From NCEH01 sp040049195 (lineage in GTDB: Bacteria > Pseudomonadota > Alphaproteobacteria > Rhizobiales > Xanthobacteraceae): a stretch of 64,000 nucleotides of DNA. Shown piece after piece: positions 47,745 to 57,309 of the stretch; the first letter of the stretch is position 1, and the number at the start of each line of letters is the position of its first letter. Under the pieces are notes generated by a model. That model did no database searches, had not been told where the DNA came from, and saw only the letters and a list, made by a program, of their open reading frames with translations. The stretch is from assembly GCF_040049195.1 (NCBI RefSeq), contig NZ_JBDZDL010000005.1, one strand, 5' to 3'. The position numbers were made by a program, and so were the translations under genes.

Positions 47745-48779
47745 ATGGGTTACAAGGTCGCCGTCGCCGGCGCCACAGGCAATGTGGGCCGGGAGATCCT
47801 TTCGATCCTCGACGAGCGGGGCTTCCCCGCGGACGAGGTGGTCGCGCTTGCGTCGCGCCGGTCCATGGGAACCGAGGTCTCGTTCGGCGACAAAACCCTG
47901 AAAGTGAAGGATCTCGCCACCTACGACTTCTCCGACACCGACATCTGCCTGATGTCGGCCGGCGGAGCCGTGTCGAAGGAATTCTCGCCGAAGATCGGCG
48001 CCGCGGGCTGTGTCGTCATCGACAATTCCTCGCAATGGCGCACCGATCCCGACGTGCCGCTGATCGTTCCGGAAGTGAATGCCGACGCCATCGTCGGCTT
48101 CAAGAAGAAGAACATCATCGCCAATCCCAATTGCTCGACCGCGCAATTGGTGGTGGCGCTGAAGCCGCTTCACGATGCCGCAACGATCAAGCGCGTGGTG
48201 GTCTCCACCTACCAGTCCGTCTCCGGCGCCGGCAAGGATGCCATGGACGAGCTGTTCGCCCAGACCCGGGCGATCTTCGTCTCCGATCCGGTCGAGCCGA
48301 AGATCTTCCCCAAGCGCATCGCCTTCAACCTGATCCCCCAGATCGACGTGTTCATGGAGGACGGGTACACGAAGGAAGAGTGGAAGATGGTGGTCGAGAC
48401 CAAGAAGATCCTCGATCCCAAAATCAAGCTCACCGCCACCTGCGTGCGGGTGCCGGTGTTCATCTCCCACTCGGAATCGGTGAACGTGGAATTCGAGAAG
48501 CCGCTCGATGCCGAACAGGCGCGCAAGATCTTGCGCAATGCGCCCGGCATCCTGCTGCTCGATACCCGCGAACCGGGCGGCTATGCCACCCCCCACGAGG
48601 CGGCGGGCGAGGACGCGACCTATATCTCGCGCCTTCGCGACGACCCGACCGTGGACAATGGCATCGCCTTCTGGTGCGTCTCCGACAACCTGCGCAAGGG
48701 CGCGGCGCTGAACGCGGTGCAGATCGCCGAGGTGCTGGTGAACCGCAAGCTCATCACCTCGCGCCGCAAGGCGGCGTGA
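47745..48779 (+). CDS. asd: aspartate-semialdehyde dehydrogenase
   Basis: A 344-residue enzyme reducing aspartyl phosphate to aspartate semialdehyde with NADPH, the branch point to lysine, threonine, methionine and diaminopimelate. NADP motif VAGATGNVGREIL; active-site Cys at about 130 in IANPNCSTAQLV; phosphate-binding SSQWR; catalytic His region RVPVFISHSESVNVEF; typical VSTYQSVSGAGKDAM. AAGGGAAG lies before the ATG. It is followed by a terminator with a TTCG tetraloop. Confidence 0.96.
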   Translation: MGYKVAVAGATGNVGREILSILDERGFPADEVVALASRRSMGTEVSFGDKTLKVKDLATYDFSDTDICLMSAGGAVSKEFSPKIGAAGCVVIDNSSQWRTDPDVPLIVPEVNADAIVGFKKKNIIANPNCSTAQLVVALKPLHDAATIKRVVVSTYQSVSGAGKDAMDELFAQTRAIFVSDPVEPKIFPKRIAFNLIPQIDVFMEDGYTKEEWKMVVETKKILDPKIKLTATCVRVPVFISHSESVNVEFEKPLDAEQARKILRNAPGILLLDTREPGGYATPHEAAGEDATYISRLRDDPTVDNGIAFWCVSDNLRKGAALNAVQIAEVLVNRKLITSRRKAA

Positions 48780-48801
48780 GCGGCGGACTGCAGACGATTG
48801 G

Positions 48802-48827
48802 AACGGCCCTCTTCGGAGGGCCGTTTT
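48802..48827 (+). terminator. Rho-independent terminator of asd
   Basis: AACGGCCCTC (48802-48811) pairs perfectly with GAGGGCCGTT (48816-48825), closing the stable loop TTCG, followed by TT. It lies just after asd and faces the convergent CoA-transferase gene. Confidence 0.88.
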
Positions 48828-48873
48828 CGTTTGGGGCGCGGTTTCAGGAACGCCGCTTCAAGTGCGCTCCCGC

Positions 48874-50385
48874 TCAGGCGATCTTGCGCACGGTCTCCGG
48901 CAGCATGGAGCCGGTTTCGCGCGCCCGCACATGCCAGGAGAGCGCCTCCTCGATGAGGTGCGGGGTGTGGCCGCCGCGCGCCATCGCGCGTTCGAAATAA
49001 TCGGCGATCTGGTCGCGATAGAGCGGGTGCACGCAATTGGCGATGATCAGCCGCGCCCGCTCGCGCGGCGCCAGCTCGCGCAGATCGGCAAGGCCGATGT
49101 CGGTCACCACCACGTCCACGTCATGCTCGGTATGGTCCACGTGGGACACGAACGGGACGATGGAGGAAAGCGCGCCCTCCTTGGCGATGGATTTCGTCAC
49201 GAACACCGAGAGATAGGCATTGCGGGCGAAATCCCCCGAGCCGCCGATGCCGTTCATCATCATCGTGCCGCCCACATGGGTGGAATTGATGTTGCCGTAG
49301 ATGTCGAACTCCAGCGCCGTGTTGATGGCGATGATGCCGAGCCGGCGGATGATCTCGGGATGGTTGGAGATTTCCTGCGGCCGCAGGATGAGGCGCGGCT
49401 TGTAGCGGGCGATCTGCGGCATCACCGCGTCGTATTTGGCCTTTGAGAGAGTGATGGAGGAACCCGAGGCGAAGTTCAGCTTGCCGGTGTCGAACAGGTC
49501 GAAGGTAGAATCCTGCAGCACCTCCGAATACATGGTGAGGTCGTGGAACGGGCTGTCGATGAAGCCGTGCATCACCGCGTTCGCAATCGTGCCGATGCCG
49601 GCCTGCAGCGGCTGGAGACGGTTGGTGAGGCGCCCGCGGGCCACCTCATGCTTCAGGAATTCCATGAGATGGCCGGCGATGGCGGCGGTCTCCGGATCCG
49701 GTGGCAGCACGGTAGAGGCGGAATCCAGCTTCTTCGTCACCACGATGGCGGCGATCTTCTCCGGCGGAATGGCGATGAAGGGCAGGCCCACCCGGCTCTC
49801 CGGCGACACCACGGGAATGGGCTCGCGGAACGGCCGGCGGGTGGGGATATAGATGTCGTGCAGCCCCTCCAGCTCCATCGGCTGGGAGAGATTGATCTCG
49901 ATGATCACCTTTTCCGCGAGGATCGCGAAGGTGGCCGAATTGCCCACCGAGGTGGTGGGGATGATGCCGCCCTGGGCGGTGATGGCCACCGCCTCCACCA
50001 CCGCCACATCGATGGGGCCGAGCTGATGGGTGCGCAGGTGCTCCACCGTCTCGGAGAGGTGCTGGTCGACGAACATCACCTCGCCGGAATTGATTGCCTT
50101 GCGCAGCGCCGGGTCGGCCTGGAATGGAATGCGGCGCGAGAGCACGTGGGCTTCGGCCAATTGCTTGTCGAGATCGTTGCCCAGCGAGGCGCCGGTGACG
50201 AGTGTGATCTTGAACGGCTCGCGCTTGGCCCGTTCCGCCAGCGCCATGGGCACGGCCTTGGCCTCGCCGGCGCGGGTGAATCCGCTCATGCCCACCATCA
50301 TCCCATCCTTGATGTGGGACGCGGCTTCCTCCGCGGAGACCACCTTTTCGAGGAGCGAGGCGAGGCGGATCCGGTCGTGCGGCAT
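48874..50385 (-). CDS. acetyl-CoA hydrolase/transferase family protein (succinyl-CoA:acetate CoA-transferase type)
   Basis: A 503-residue CoA-transferase of the AarC/Ach1 family. I start at the ATG at 50385 (MPHDRIRLASLLEKVVSAEE). Family motifs: DGMMVGMSGFTRAGEAKAVP, EAVAITAQGGIIPTTSVGNS, GIGTIANAVMHGF, and catalytic Glu in MYSEVLQDSTFDL. The C-terminal region GGIGGSGDFARNAYLSVF appears as MNGIGGSGDFARNAYLSVFV. It moves CoA between acetate and succinate, or hydrolyses acetyl-CoA slowly. It faces asd tail to tail. Confidence 0.93.
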   Translation of the reverse strand: MPHDRIRLASLLEKVVSAEEAASHIKDGMMVGMSGFTRAGEAKAVPMALAERAKREPFKITLVTGASLGNDLDKQLAEAHVLSRRIPFQADPALRKAINSGEVMFVDQHLSETVEHLRTHQLGPIDVAVVEAVAITAQGGIIPTTSVGNSATFAILAEKVIIEINLSQPMELEGLHDIYIPTRRPFREPIPVVSPESRVGLPFIAIPPEKIAAIVVTKKLDSASTVLPPDPETAAIAGHLMEFLKHEVARGRLTNRLQPLQAGIGTIANAVMHGFIDSPFHDLTMYSEVLQDSTFDLFDTGKLNFASGSSITLSKAKYDAVMPQIARYKPRLILRPQEISNHPEIIRRLGIIAINTALEFDIYGNINSTHVGGTMMMNGIGGSGDFARNAYLSVFVTKSIAKEGALSSIVPFVSHVDHTEHDVDVVVTDIGLADLRELAPRERARLIIANCVHPLYRDQIADYFERAMARGGHTPHLIEEALSWHVRARETGSMLPETVRKIA

Positions 50386-50523
50386 GAACGAGGCTTCCTG
50401 CTGATCCTGAGGACAAGGCAAGAGACACCATTGGCACGCGACCCGCGACCTCGGTATTCCCCGATGGTCGCAGCTTTTGGCAGCCACCCGCAGGGCTGGT
50501 CTGCACGGCGCGAGGAGCTCCGC

Positions 50524-51321
50524 TCAGGCGCGGATCGAGATCGGCAGGCCGAAGGGGTCGTGGTCCGGGGGGTCGGGAAAGCTGAGCGCGGCGCCATGGG
50601 CCACCCGCCACGCGGTCCAGGCGCAGGCGCTCGCATCCACGAGATCGTCGAGCCCCACCCGCAGCATGCGCGCGGTGGAGGCCGTCAGCGCCTCGATCGG
50701 CAGTCCGGCGTCCGCCAGCAAGCCGATGCGCAGCGCGATGCCCGGCGCATGGGGCGCACTCTTCACCTTCTTCGGTTCGGCGAGCGCGTGCCCCTGCATG
50801 GCCCGGAAGCTCACTTCCGGATGGCATTCCACCAGCCGCGACCGCAATTCCGGCCGCGCGCGCAGCAGGCGGTCCGCTTCGGCGATCTTGGGAAAGATGT
50901 GGAAGCATTGCTTGGAGACCGCGCGCGGCGGATCCGAGGTGGCAAGCGCGGCGGCACAGGCGGCGGCATAGAGCGCGCGTTCCTCTTGTCCCGTGGCCGC
51001 ACCTTCGCCGATGCCGGCGGTGACGGCGGCGCGCGACGGCACCGAAAACACGCTCGACTGCCGCATGCCCAGCAGCGGCCGCACCAGCCGCTCCGGCGCG
51101 CGGCCACCGGCGCCGACCCGCCCCGGCAGGCCGATGGGAATGTCGATGGCGGCACAGGCAAAAGGTGGATCACCGGAAAAGCTGTCCTCCAACCAGGCGA
51201 TGCGGGCCAGTTCCAGCGTGCCCCGTCCGTCCCACAGCGCGCGCACCCAGCCGCCGGGGCAGCCATCGAAACCGGCATAGCGTTGCGGCGAGGAATGCGG
51301 GGGCTGGGTCTGCATCGTCAT
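50524..51321 (-). CDS. DUF429-family protein
   Basis: A 265-residue protein of the DUF429 (predicted RNase H-like nuclease) family: YAGFDGCPGGWVRALWDGRG with the early Asp, FACAAIDIPIGLPGRVG, SSVFSVPSRAAV, VSKQCFHIFPKIAEAD, and the late acidic pair VECHPEVSFRAM and GLDDLVDASACAWTA. The acidic residues fit the RNase H fold. No function is established. The start may be ATG 51321 or 51315; neither has a strong ribosome-binding site. It is divergent from the malyl-CoA thioesterase-like gene with 93 bp between. Confidence 0.85.
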   Translation of the reverse strand: MTMQTQPPHSSPQRYAGFDGCPGGWVRALWDGRGTLELARIAWLEDSFSGDPPFACAAIDIPIGLPGRVGAGGRAPERLVRPLLGMRQSSVFSVPSRAAVTAGIGEGAATGQEERALYAAACAAALATSDPPRAVSKQCFHIFPKIAEADRLLRARPELRSRLVECHPEVSFRAMQGHALAEPKKVKSAPHAPGIALRIGLLADAGLPIEALTASTARMLRVGLDDLVDASACAWTAWRVAHGAALSFPDPPDHDPFGLPISIRA

Positions 51322-51414
51322 CCTGGGCCGGCGAAGGATCAGCTTTGACGTTGGCATGCGCCCGCATCCCCGGCTAGGTTGCAGAGCACAATTCCTGAGG
51401 GGGAGAGAGCCACG

Positions 51415-52293
51415 ATGAGCATCCGTCCGCGCCGCAGCGTGCTGTACATGCCCGGTTCCAACGCACGTGCCCTGGAAAAGGCCCGCACCTTGCCGGCCGA
51501 TGCGGTGATCCTGGACCTCGAGGACGCGGTCGCCCCCGACGCCAAGGTGGAGGCGCGCGCGCGGGTGGTGGACAGCGTGAGGGCCGGCGGCTTCGGCCAT
51601 CGCGAGGTGGTCATCCGAGTCAACGGGCTCGATACGCCCTGGGGCGCCGATGATCTCACCGCCGCCGCCTCTGCCGCGCCCGATGCCATCCTCCTTCCCA
51701 AGGTGCAGGACCCCGAGCAGCTCCAGGTGGTGGGCGCGCGCCTGAAGGCGCTCGGCGTGCCGGACGAGACCCGTGTGTGGGCGATGATCGAGACCCCGCT
51801 GGCCATCTTCGCCCTCAAGGAGATCGCCGAGGCCGCGCGTGACCCGCTGACCCGGCTCGACGTGTTCGTGCTCGGCACAAACGATCTCGCCAAGGAAACC
51901 CGCGCCGCGCTGGTGCCCGGCCGCGCGCCCATGTACGGCTGGCTGATGATGGCGGTCGCCGCCGCCCATGCCTATGGCATCGACGTGCTGGACGGGGTGT
52001 GGAACCAGTTCCAGGACATGGAGGGTTTTCTCGCCGAATGCGCACAGGGCTTCGAGATGGGCATGGACGGCAAGACGCTGATCCACCCCACCCAGATCGA
52101 GCCCTGCAACACCGCCTTCAGCCCGCCGGAGGCGGAAGTCGCCCGCGCCCGTGCCATCATCGGCGTGTTCGACCTGCCGGAGAATGCCGGCAAGGGCGTC
52201 GTCACGCTGGACGGGCGCATGGTGGAGCGCATGCACGCCGATATCGCGCGGCGCACGGTGGCGCTCGCCGACGCCATCGCCGGGCGCGCCTGA
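51415..52293 (+). CDS. mcl2: HpcH/HpaI (CitE-like) protein, probable (3S)-malyl-CoA thioesterase
   Basis: A 292-residue CitE-like TIM-barrel protein. RRSVLYMPGSNARALEKART, VILDLEDAVAPDAKVEARAR, RVNGLDTPWGADDL, VFVLGTNDLAKETRAALVPG, DGKTLIHPTQIEPCNTAFSP and GKGVVTLDGRMVERMHADIA follow the pattern that I recall for Mcl2 of Rhodobacter, which hydrolyses (3S)-malyl-CoA to malate and CoA in the ethylmalonyl-CoA pathway. Catalytic Arg, Glu (MIETPLAIF) and Asp (DLEDAV) are present. The alternative is a general citrate lyase beta-like protein. A mesaconyl-CoA hydratase gene of the same pathway lies 11 kb away. It is followed by the DJ-1/PfpI gene after 5 bp. Confidence 0.8.
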   Translation: MSIRPRRSVLYMPGSNARALEKARTLPADAVILDLEDAVAPDAKVEARARVVDSVRAGGFGHREVVIRVNGLDTPWGADDLTAAASAAPDAILLPKVQDPEQLQVVGARLKALGVPDETRVWAMIETPLAIFALKEIAEAARDPLTRLDVFVLGTNDLAKETRAALVPGRAPMYGWLMMAVAAAHAYGIDVLDGVWNQFQDMEGFLAECAQGFEMGMDGKTLIHPTQIEPCNTAFSPPEAEVARARAIIGVFDLPENAGKGVVTLDGRMVERMHADIARRTVALADAIAGRA

Positions 52294-52298
52294 CCGCC

Positions 52299-52979
52299 AT
52301 GGCTCTCACCATCACCATGCTGGCCTATCCCGGCATGACCCAGCTCGATCTCACCGCGCCGTTCGAGGTGTTCGCCCGCCTGCCGGACGCAAAGGTGCAG
52401 ATCACCTGGAAGAAGACCCGGCCGGTGGCGGACGCCGCCGGACTCTCCATCGTGCCCACGGTCAAATTCTCCAAGGCGGCGCCGGGCGACGTGCTGTTCG
52501 TGCCCGGCGGGCCGGGCCAGCTGGCGCTGATGGAGGATGAGGATGTGCTCGACTTCCTCTATGCCCAGGCCAAGGGCGCGCGCTACATCACCTCGGTGTG
52601 CACCGGCTCGCTGGTGCTCGCCGCGGCCGGCCTGCTGCGCGGCTATCGCGCCACCTGCCATTGGCTCTCGCTGGATCAATTGGCCCTGCTGGGCGCCATT
52701 CCGGTGGCGGAACGGGTGGTGATCGACCGCAACCGCATCACCGGGGCGGGCGTCACCTCCGGACTCGATTTCGCCTTGCGCCTCGCGCAGGAAATCGTCG
52801 GGGCGGAGGAAGCCCGGCGCATCCGCCTCGCCATCGAATATGATCCCCAGCCGCCCTTTGCGCCCATGCGCGAGGAAGACCCCCGCCTGGTCGAGGAGGT
52901 GCGCGCCCGCACCGCCGCATTCCAGCGCCGCCGCGAAGAGGTGGCGGAAAAGGTGGGCCGGCGGCTCAACACGCCCTGA
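52299..52979 (+). CDS. DJ-1/PfpI-family protein, isonitrile hydratase-like
   Basis: A 226-residue protein of the DJ-1/PfpI (type 1 glutamine amidotransferase-like) superfamily. The nucleophile elbow is VCTGSLVLAAAGLL with Cys near residue 100; the early acidic residue is in FEVFARLPD and the oxyanion loop in FVPGGPGQLALM. CHWLSLDQLALLGAIPVAER and ITGAGVTSGLDFALRLAQEI are typical of the isonitrile hydratase-like subgroup. The actual reaction is unproven. It follows the malyl-CoA thioesterase-like gene by 5 bp and precedes a DUF1737 gene by 14 bp, so the three probably form an operon. Confidence 0.85.
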   Translation: MALTITMLAYPGMTQLDLTAPFEVFARLPDAKVQITWKKTRPVADAAGLSIVPTVKFSKAAPGDVLFVPGGPGQLALMEDEDVLDFLYAQAKGARYITSVCTGSLVLAAAGLLRGYRATCHWLSLDQLALLGAIPVAERVVIDRNRITGAGVTSGLDFALRLAQEIVGAEEARRIRLAIEYDPQPPFAPMREEDPRLVEEVRARTAAFQRRREEVAEKVGRRLNTP

Positions 52980-52993
52980 ACCGAGTGTCTGCC

Positions 52994-53197
52994 ATGAAGC
53001 TCTATCGCTATCTCACCGGCCCCGACGACGTGTCCTTCTGCAAGCGCGTGAGCGCGGCGGTCAACAAGGGCTGGCAATTGCACGGCGCGCCGACGCTGAC
53101 CTTCGACCCGGTGAAGGGCCGCGTCATCTGCGGCCAGGCGATCGTCAAGGAAGTGCCGGGCGACTGGTCCGACGAGGTGGTGCTGTCGGACCATTGA
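52994..53197 (+). CDS. DUF1737-family small protein
   Basis: A 67-residue protein of the DUF1737 family: MKLYRYLTGPDDVSFCKRVS then AAVNKGWQLHGAPTLTFDPV and GRVICGQAIVKEV. The pattern of an aromatic-rich first strand, a helix with NKGWxLHG, and two strands is the whole family domain. Function unknown. A GTG nine bases upstream is the alternative start. It is the last gene of a probable three-gene operon and is followed by a perfect 13-bp hairpin. Confidence 0.85.
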   Translation: MKLYRYLTGPDDVSFCKRVSAAVNKGWQLHGAPTLTFDPVKGRVICGQAIVKEVPGDWSDEVVLSDH

Positions 53198-53223
53198 GCG
53201 CCGGCGGCCGGCGCCGACGCCAT

Positions 53224-53254
53224 GAGCTGCACCCCGTTGTGCGGGGTGCAGCTC
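53224..53254. terminator. bidirectional-type hairpin between convergent genes
   Basis: GAGCTGCACCCCG (53224-53236) pairs perfectly with CGGGGTGCAGCTC (53242-53254), loop TTGTG. It lies between the DUF1737 gene and the convergent protease gene. There is no long T-run on either side, so it may be a Rho-independent terminator of modest efficiency or an mRNA-end stabiliser. Confidence 0.7.
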
Positions 53255-53261
53255 GCTTTCC

Positions 53262-56015
53262 TCAGGCGAGGTCCCAGGTGGCGTGACGGCCTTCGGCGAT
53301 GCCGTACTGCAGATAATGCACCAGCGGGTCGATGCCCGCCTCCGCCACGTCCTTATAGGTGGCGAGATAGTCCAACGTATCGAACTGGCTGGAGGGATCG
53401 CGGCCCTCCTTCCATCCATAGTTCAAATAATGCTGGAGCGGATCGACACCCGCCTGCGCCACGTCCGGATTCATCGCGAGATAAAAGGACGTGTCGAAAT
53501 AGGCGTCGGGGTCACGTCCCTCGGCCCTGCCGAATTGCAGGTAATGGGCATAGGCGTCCATGCCGGATTGCGCCACGTCCACGTTCGCAAGCTTGTAGAA
53601 GGTCGGGTCGAACACGCCGGAGACCAGCTTCGCCGAATCGACCACCGGGCGGATCTGACGGTCTTCGGCCATGCCGTAGGCAAGATAATGCGCCAGCGGA
53701 TCGATGCCCGCCGCCGCCACGTCGGGATTGAGCTTGAGATACAAGCTCGTATCGAACCAGGCGGAGGGGTCGTCGCCATTCTTCCAGCCGACCTGATCGT
53801 AATAATCGAGCGGATTGCTCCCCGCCGCCACCACGTTCGCATGATTGGCAAGATAGGCGGTCGTGCTGAACCAGGCGTTGGGATCGCGCCCCTCATGCCA
53901 GCCATAGGTGGCGTAATGGGTATCGGTATCCATGCCTGAGGCCAGCACATCGCGGTTGGCATTGGCATAGAACACGTCATTGACCAGCACATTGGTGCCG
54001 AGCGTGAGCGTACCCTCCGCGAACAGCAGCTTGGAGACACCGCTGATGTGGTCCTGGCTCGCGCCGCCGGCGAGCACGATCTGCGCCCCGGTCTGCATCT
54101 GGGTATAATCGGCGATGCCCTTCAGGAGCTGCAACGTATCGACGCCGCCGCCGCCGGTGATCGTGTTGATGCCGCGACCCGACAGGAACAAATTGTCGAA
54201 GGCGTCGCCCACCAGAACGTCGTTGCCGTCGCCCGTGACCAGCGTGCTGAGCTGAATGGTGTCGCTGATCGTGGTCGCGACACCGGCGATCGTGGCCGTA
54301 CGGTGCACGAGATCGATGATCGTGTCCGACGTGACGGCCGCCGCATTCAGCGCGTGAGAGCCGACCGTATTGGCGCCCACCACGGCGCGGGACGCATCGG
54401 CCGCGGCCGCCTGCGCATAATCATTGGTATAGATAAAGGTTTGGCTTTCGGGCGCCGTGTCGCCGAGCACCTGAAGATTGGCGGAAATCACAAGGTCGCC
54501 GACGTTCGACCGATTGGTGATGACGAGCTTCCAATCTCCCGAAGTGCTCAGCTCGCCCCAGTCATGCACCGTGTCGAAGCTGTAATTGATGGCACTCGGC
54601 AAGCCGACCGTGGCGGTCTGCGTGACGGGATTGTAGTAAACCGGGTTATAGAGGTCCGGGTCGAGGAAAACACTGCTCGTCTCGCCGTTCGGACCGATCA
54701 GCATCATATCGACTTGCGAAAGGGTCCCTCCGAACATCTCGAGGGAGACCGAGACGACGACGTGCTGAACGCGGATGGGGTTTTGGAAGTGCGCGGTGAA
54801 TTCCTGGGTGTTGCCGGCCTGGACCGTGGTTCCGGAGGTTGCCAGGACAACACCTTCGCCGGCCGCGTTGGAATAGGTGCTCTGCTTGTGCCAGGTTTCG
54901 GCGAGGCGCACGGCCGCGAGAGCGTCAACGTGGCCGAACCCGAGATCATTATTGTAATAATGGCCCCCGCCGTTCCAGTCGGTGGCGCCATTCGTCGCCC
55001 AATTCGCCACGCCCTCGGGGGTCTTGGCGCTGTAGGCGAGGATCTCCTGAACATCGCGATAGCCAAGGGAGGCATTGGCCTCGAGGATGAGGGCGACCAC
55101 CCCGGAAACGATCGGCGTCGCGGCGGATGTTCCGTTGAAACCGCCCGCCTTGATCTTTTGGGTCACCGGATCGATCACCGTACGGTCGAGAACATTCGTA
55201 TAATCGCCGTCCGGATAGGTATTGTATCCTGCCTCGCCAAGCATATCGGTGGTGACGATACTTGGAAGGTCCGTAACTGTGCCGTTCGGATTGGCACCGC
55301 TTCCCGGCGCCGCCACAAGCACGCTGGGCCCGGGGTTTGAATAGCTGGAAACCGTGCCGTCCACATTGGCCGCCGCAACCGTGATGGCGAAGGGCGAATT
55401 GCTGGTGGGCAGGAAGGTGGAGTTATAATGCTCCTGCCGCGAATTACCTGCGGCGAAAACGGTAACGATTCCAAGACCGTCACGGCCGAGCTGGGCCAGA
55501 TTGATGAAGGAATTGCTGTAACTGTTGATGGACCCTTGATCCAGGCTGAACGGCGCGGAACTCGGCCCCCAGCTGTTGCTGCTGACCTGCACGCCATCCA
55601 GCAGAGCGCGCGCCACGGCCCGGGCGAAATCATCACCGGCGCCCCAGGTATAAGCGATCGCCTTGGCGTCGAAGGCGACGCCGACGCCCCCGATGTCATT
55701 ATCGGCGGCGACGATGAGACCGAGGGTCGATGTCCCATGATCATTCAGGGTTTGGCCCGGCCGGTCGCTGACGAAGTCATAGGCTTTGTCGGAGAGATAA
55801 TTGGCGATGTAATCCGGATGATCCCCCTGGAAGCCATTGTCGTAAACGCCGACGACAATGCCTTTTCCCGTATAATCCGGCCAGACCTCGGTGACATTGA
55901 TGTCGTTACGATAAGCACCGGGGACTTGAGGAAGATCGTAAATATCCTGTCCGTTGTTGAGCAGGTGCCATTGCTGCGCGAACAAGGGATCGTTCGGGAT
56001 ATAGGTCTTAGCCAT
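53262..56015 (-). CDS. S8 subtilisin-like protease with P-domain, RTX-like segment and C-terminal repeats (copy 1)
   Basis: A 917-residue protein without a signal peptide. ATG 56015 (MAKTYIPNDPLFAQQWHLLN) has GGAG 9 bases upstream; a TTG at 56054 is less likely. The peptidase domain (about 15-375) has Asp59 in GVYDNGFQ, His93 in NDHGTSTLGL, Asn191 in FAAGNS and Ser297 in FNGTSAATP, the kexin/proprotein-convertase order. A P/HomoB-like domain follows (about 385-520), then GDGNDVLVGDAFDN and GGGGVDTLQLL, an RTX-like calcium segment (about 600). The C-terminus (about 690-917) is six units of about 38 residues with consensus FDxxxYLxxNPDVAxAG then xDPLxHYxxYGxxEGRDP. This suggests type I secretion to the surface or medium. 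First of three tandem copies. Confidence 0.9.
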   Translation of the reverse strand: MAKTYIPNDPLFAQQWHLLNNGQDIYDLPQVPGAYRNDINVTEVWPDYTGKGIVVGVYDNGFQGDHPDYIANYLSDKAYDFVSDRPGQTLNDHGTSTLGLIVAADNDIGGVGVAFDAKAIAYTWGAGDDFARAVARALLDGVQVSSNSWGPSSAPFSLDQGSINSYSNSFINLAQLGRDGLGIVTVFAAGNSRQEHYNSTFLPTSNSPFAITVAAANVDGTVSSYSNPGPSVLVAAPGSGANPNGTVTDLPSIVTTDMLGEAGYNTYPDGDYTNVLDRTVIDPVTQKIKAGGFNGTSAATPIVSGVVALILEANASLGYRDVQEILAYSAKTPEGVANWATNGATDWNGGGHYYNNDLGFGHVDALAAVRLAETWHKQSTYSNAAGEGVVLATSGTTVQAGNTQEFTAHFQNPIRVQHVVVSVSLEMFGGTLSQVDMMLIGPNGETSSVFLDPDLYNPVYYNPVTQTATVGLPSAINYSFDTVHDWGELSTSGDWKLVITNRSNVGDLVISANLQVLGDTAPESQTFIYTNDYAQAAAADASRAVVGANTVGSHALNAAAVTSDTIIDLVHRTATIAGVATTISDTIQLSTLVTGDGNDVLVGDAFDNLFLSGRGINTITGGGGVDTLQLLKGIADYTQMQTGAQIVLAGGASQDHISGVSKLLFAEGTLTLGTNVLVNDVFYANANRDVLASGMDTDTHYATYGWHEGRDPNAWFSTTAYLANHANVVAAGSNPLDYYDQVGWKNGDDPSAWFDTSLYLKLNPDVAAAGIDPLAHYLAYGMAEDRQIRPVVDSAKLVSGVFDPTFYKLANVDVAQSGMDAYAHYLQFGRAEGRDPDAYFDTSFYLAMNPDVAQAGVDPLQHYLNYGWKEGRDPSSQFDTLDYLATYKDVAEAGIDPLVHYLQYGIAEGRHATWDLA

Positions 56016-57309
56016 TCTGCTATACTCCGACACAGAGTAGACCGACAGGTCCAAGCCAATAAGAATGCATAAAGGTTCCGCAGCGCCGGTGGCGCCGGGG
56101 GCGATGTCAGGCGAGATCCCAGGTGGCGTGGCGGCCCTCGGCGATCCCGAACTGAAGGTAATGAACCAGCGGATCCATGCCGGATTCCTTCACGTCGGCA
56201 TAAGCGGCGAGATACCCTTCGGTATCGAACGCGCTGGAGGGGTCGCGGCCCTCTTTCCAGCCATAGTTCAGGTAGTGCTGCAGCGGGTCGACGCCGGCTG
56301 CCGCCACATCCGGATTATGGGCGAGATAGAAGCTGGTATCGAAATAGGCGTCGGGATTGCGGCCTTCGGCCATGCCGTATTGCAGCCAGTGGGCGAAGGC
56401 ATCCATGCCGGAGAGCGCCACGTCCGGATTGGCGAGCTTATAGAAGGTCGGGTCGAACGCGCCGTTGATGAGGTGGCTCGAATCCACCACCGGGCGCACC
56501 TCGCGTCCCTCCGCCTCGCCGTACGCCAGGAAGTGCGCGAGGGGATCGACGCCGGCCGCCGCCACGTCCGGGTTGAGCTTGAGATAGAGCGTGGTGTCGA
56601 ACCAGGCGGAGGGGTCGTCGCCGTTCTTCCAGCCGACATCGTTGTAATAGGTGAGCGGGTTGACGTGCGCCGCGCGGACATCGGCATGGTTCGCAAGATA
56701 GCTCACCGTGCTGAACCAGGCGTTGGGATCGCGGCCTTCCTTCCACCCGTAGAGATCGTAATGGGTATCGGTATCGATGCCGGACGCGAGCACGTCGCGG
56801 TTCGCGGTGGCGTAGAAGACGTCGTTGACCAGCACGTTGGTGCCGAGCGTCAGCGTGCCGTCGGCGAAGACGAACTTCGCGATGCCCTGCACCGCGTCAT
56901 TGCTGGCGCTGCCGGCGAGCAAGATATCATTGCCCCATTGGACCTGGGAATAATCGGCGATGCCCTTCAGCAGCTGGAGGGTATCGACCCCGCCGCCGCC
57001 GACGATGGAATTGATGCCGCGACCCGAAATGAACAGGTTGTCGGAGGCATCGCCCACCAGGGAATCGTTGCCATCGCCGGTGATCAAGGTGCCGAAGAGG
57101 CTGGCGGGATCGAGCGTGGTGTAAACGCCGGCGATGTGCGCCAGATGGGACGAGAGATCGATCGAAGTGTCGGAGGTGACGGCCGCGGCATTGATCGCGT
57201 TGATCCCCTCCGCGCTCAGCACCGCGCGCCCCGCCTCGCTCCCCCCCAGCCGCGCGTAATCGTCGGTATAGATGAAGGTCTGACCGGCCGATGGCTTGTC
57301 CCCGAGAAG
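55942..57309. repeat. 1.37-kb direct repeat, copy A
   Basis: This tract matches 58802-60169 at a fixed offset of 2860 bp. By eye the only difference is C at 57225 against T at 60085. It spans the first 24 codons of protease copy 1, the 91 bp up to the next stop, and the last 400 codons of protease copy 2. Sequence on both sides is clearly diverged. Confidence 0.93.

Noticed and set aside
49133..49148. TGGTCCACGTGGGACA as a second parS site
   Set aside because: It has a CACGTG core but deviates at four positions from the site at 32711 and lies inside the CoA-transferase coding sequence; chance and codon use explain it.
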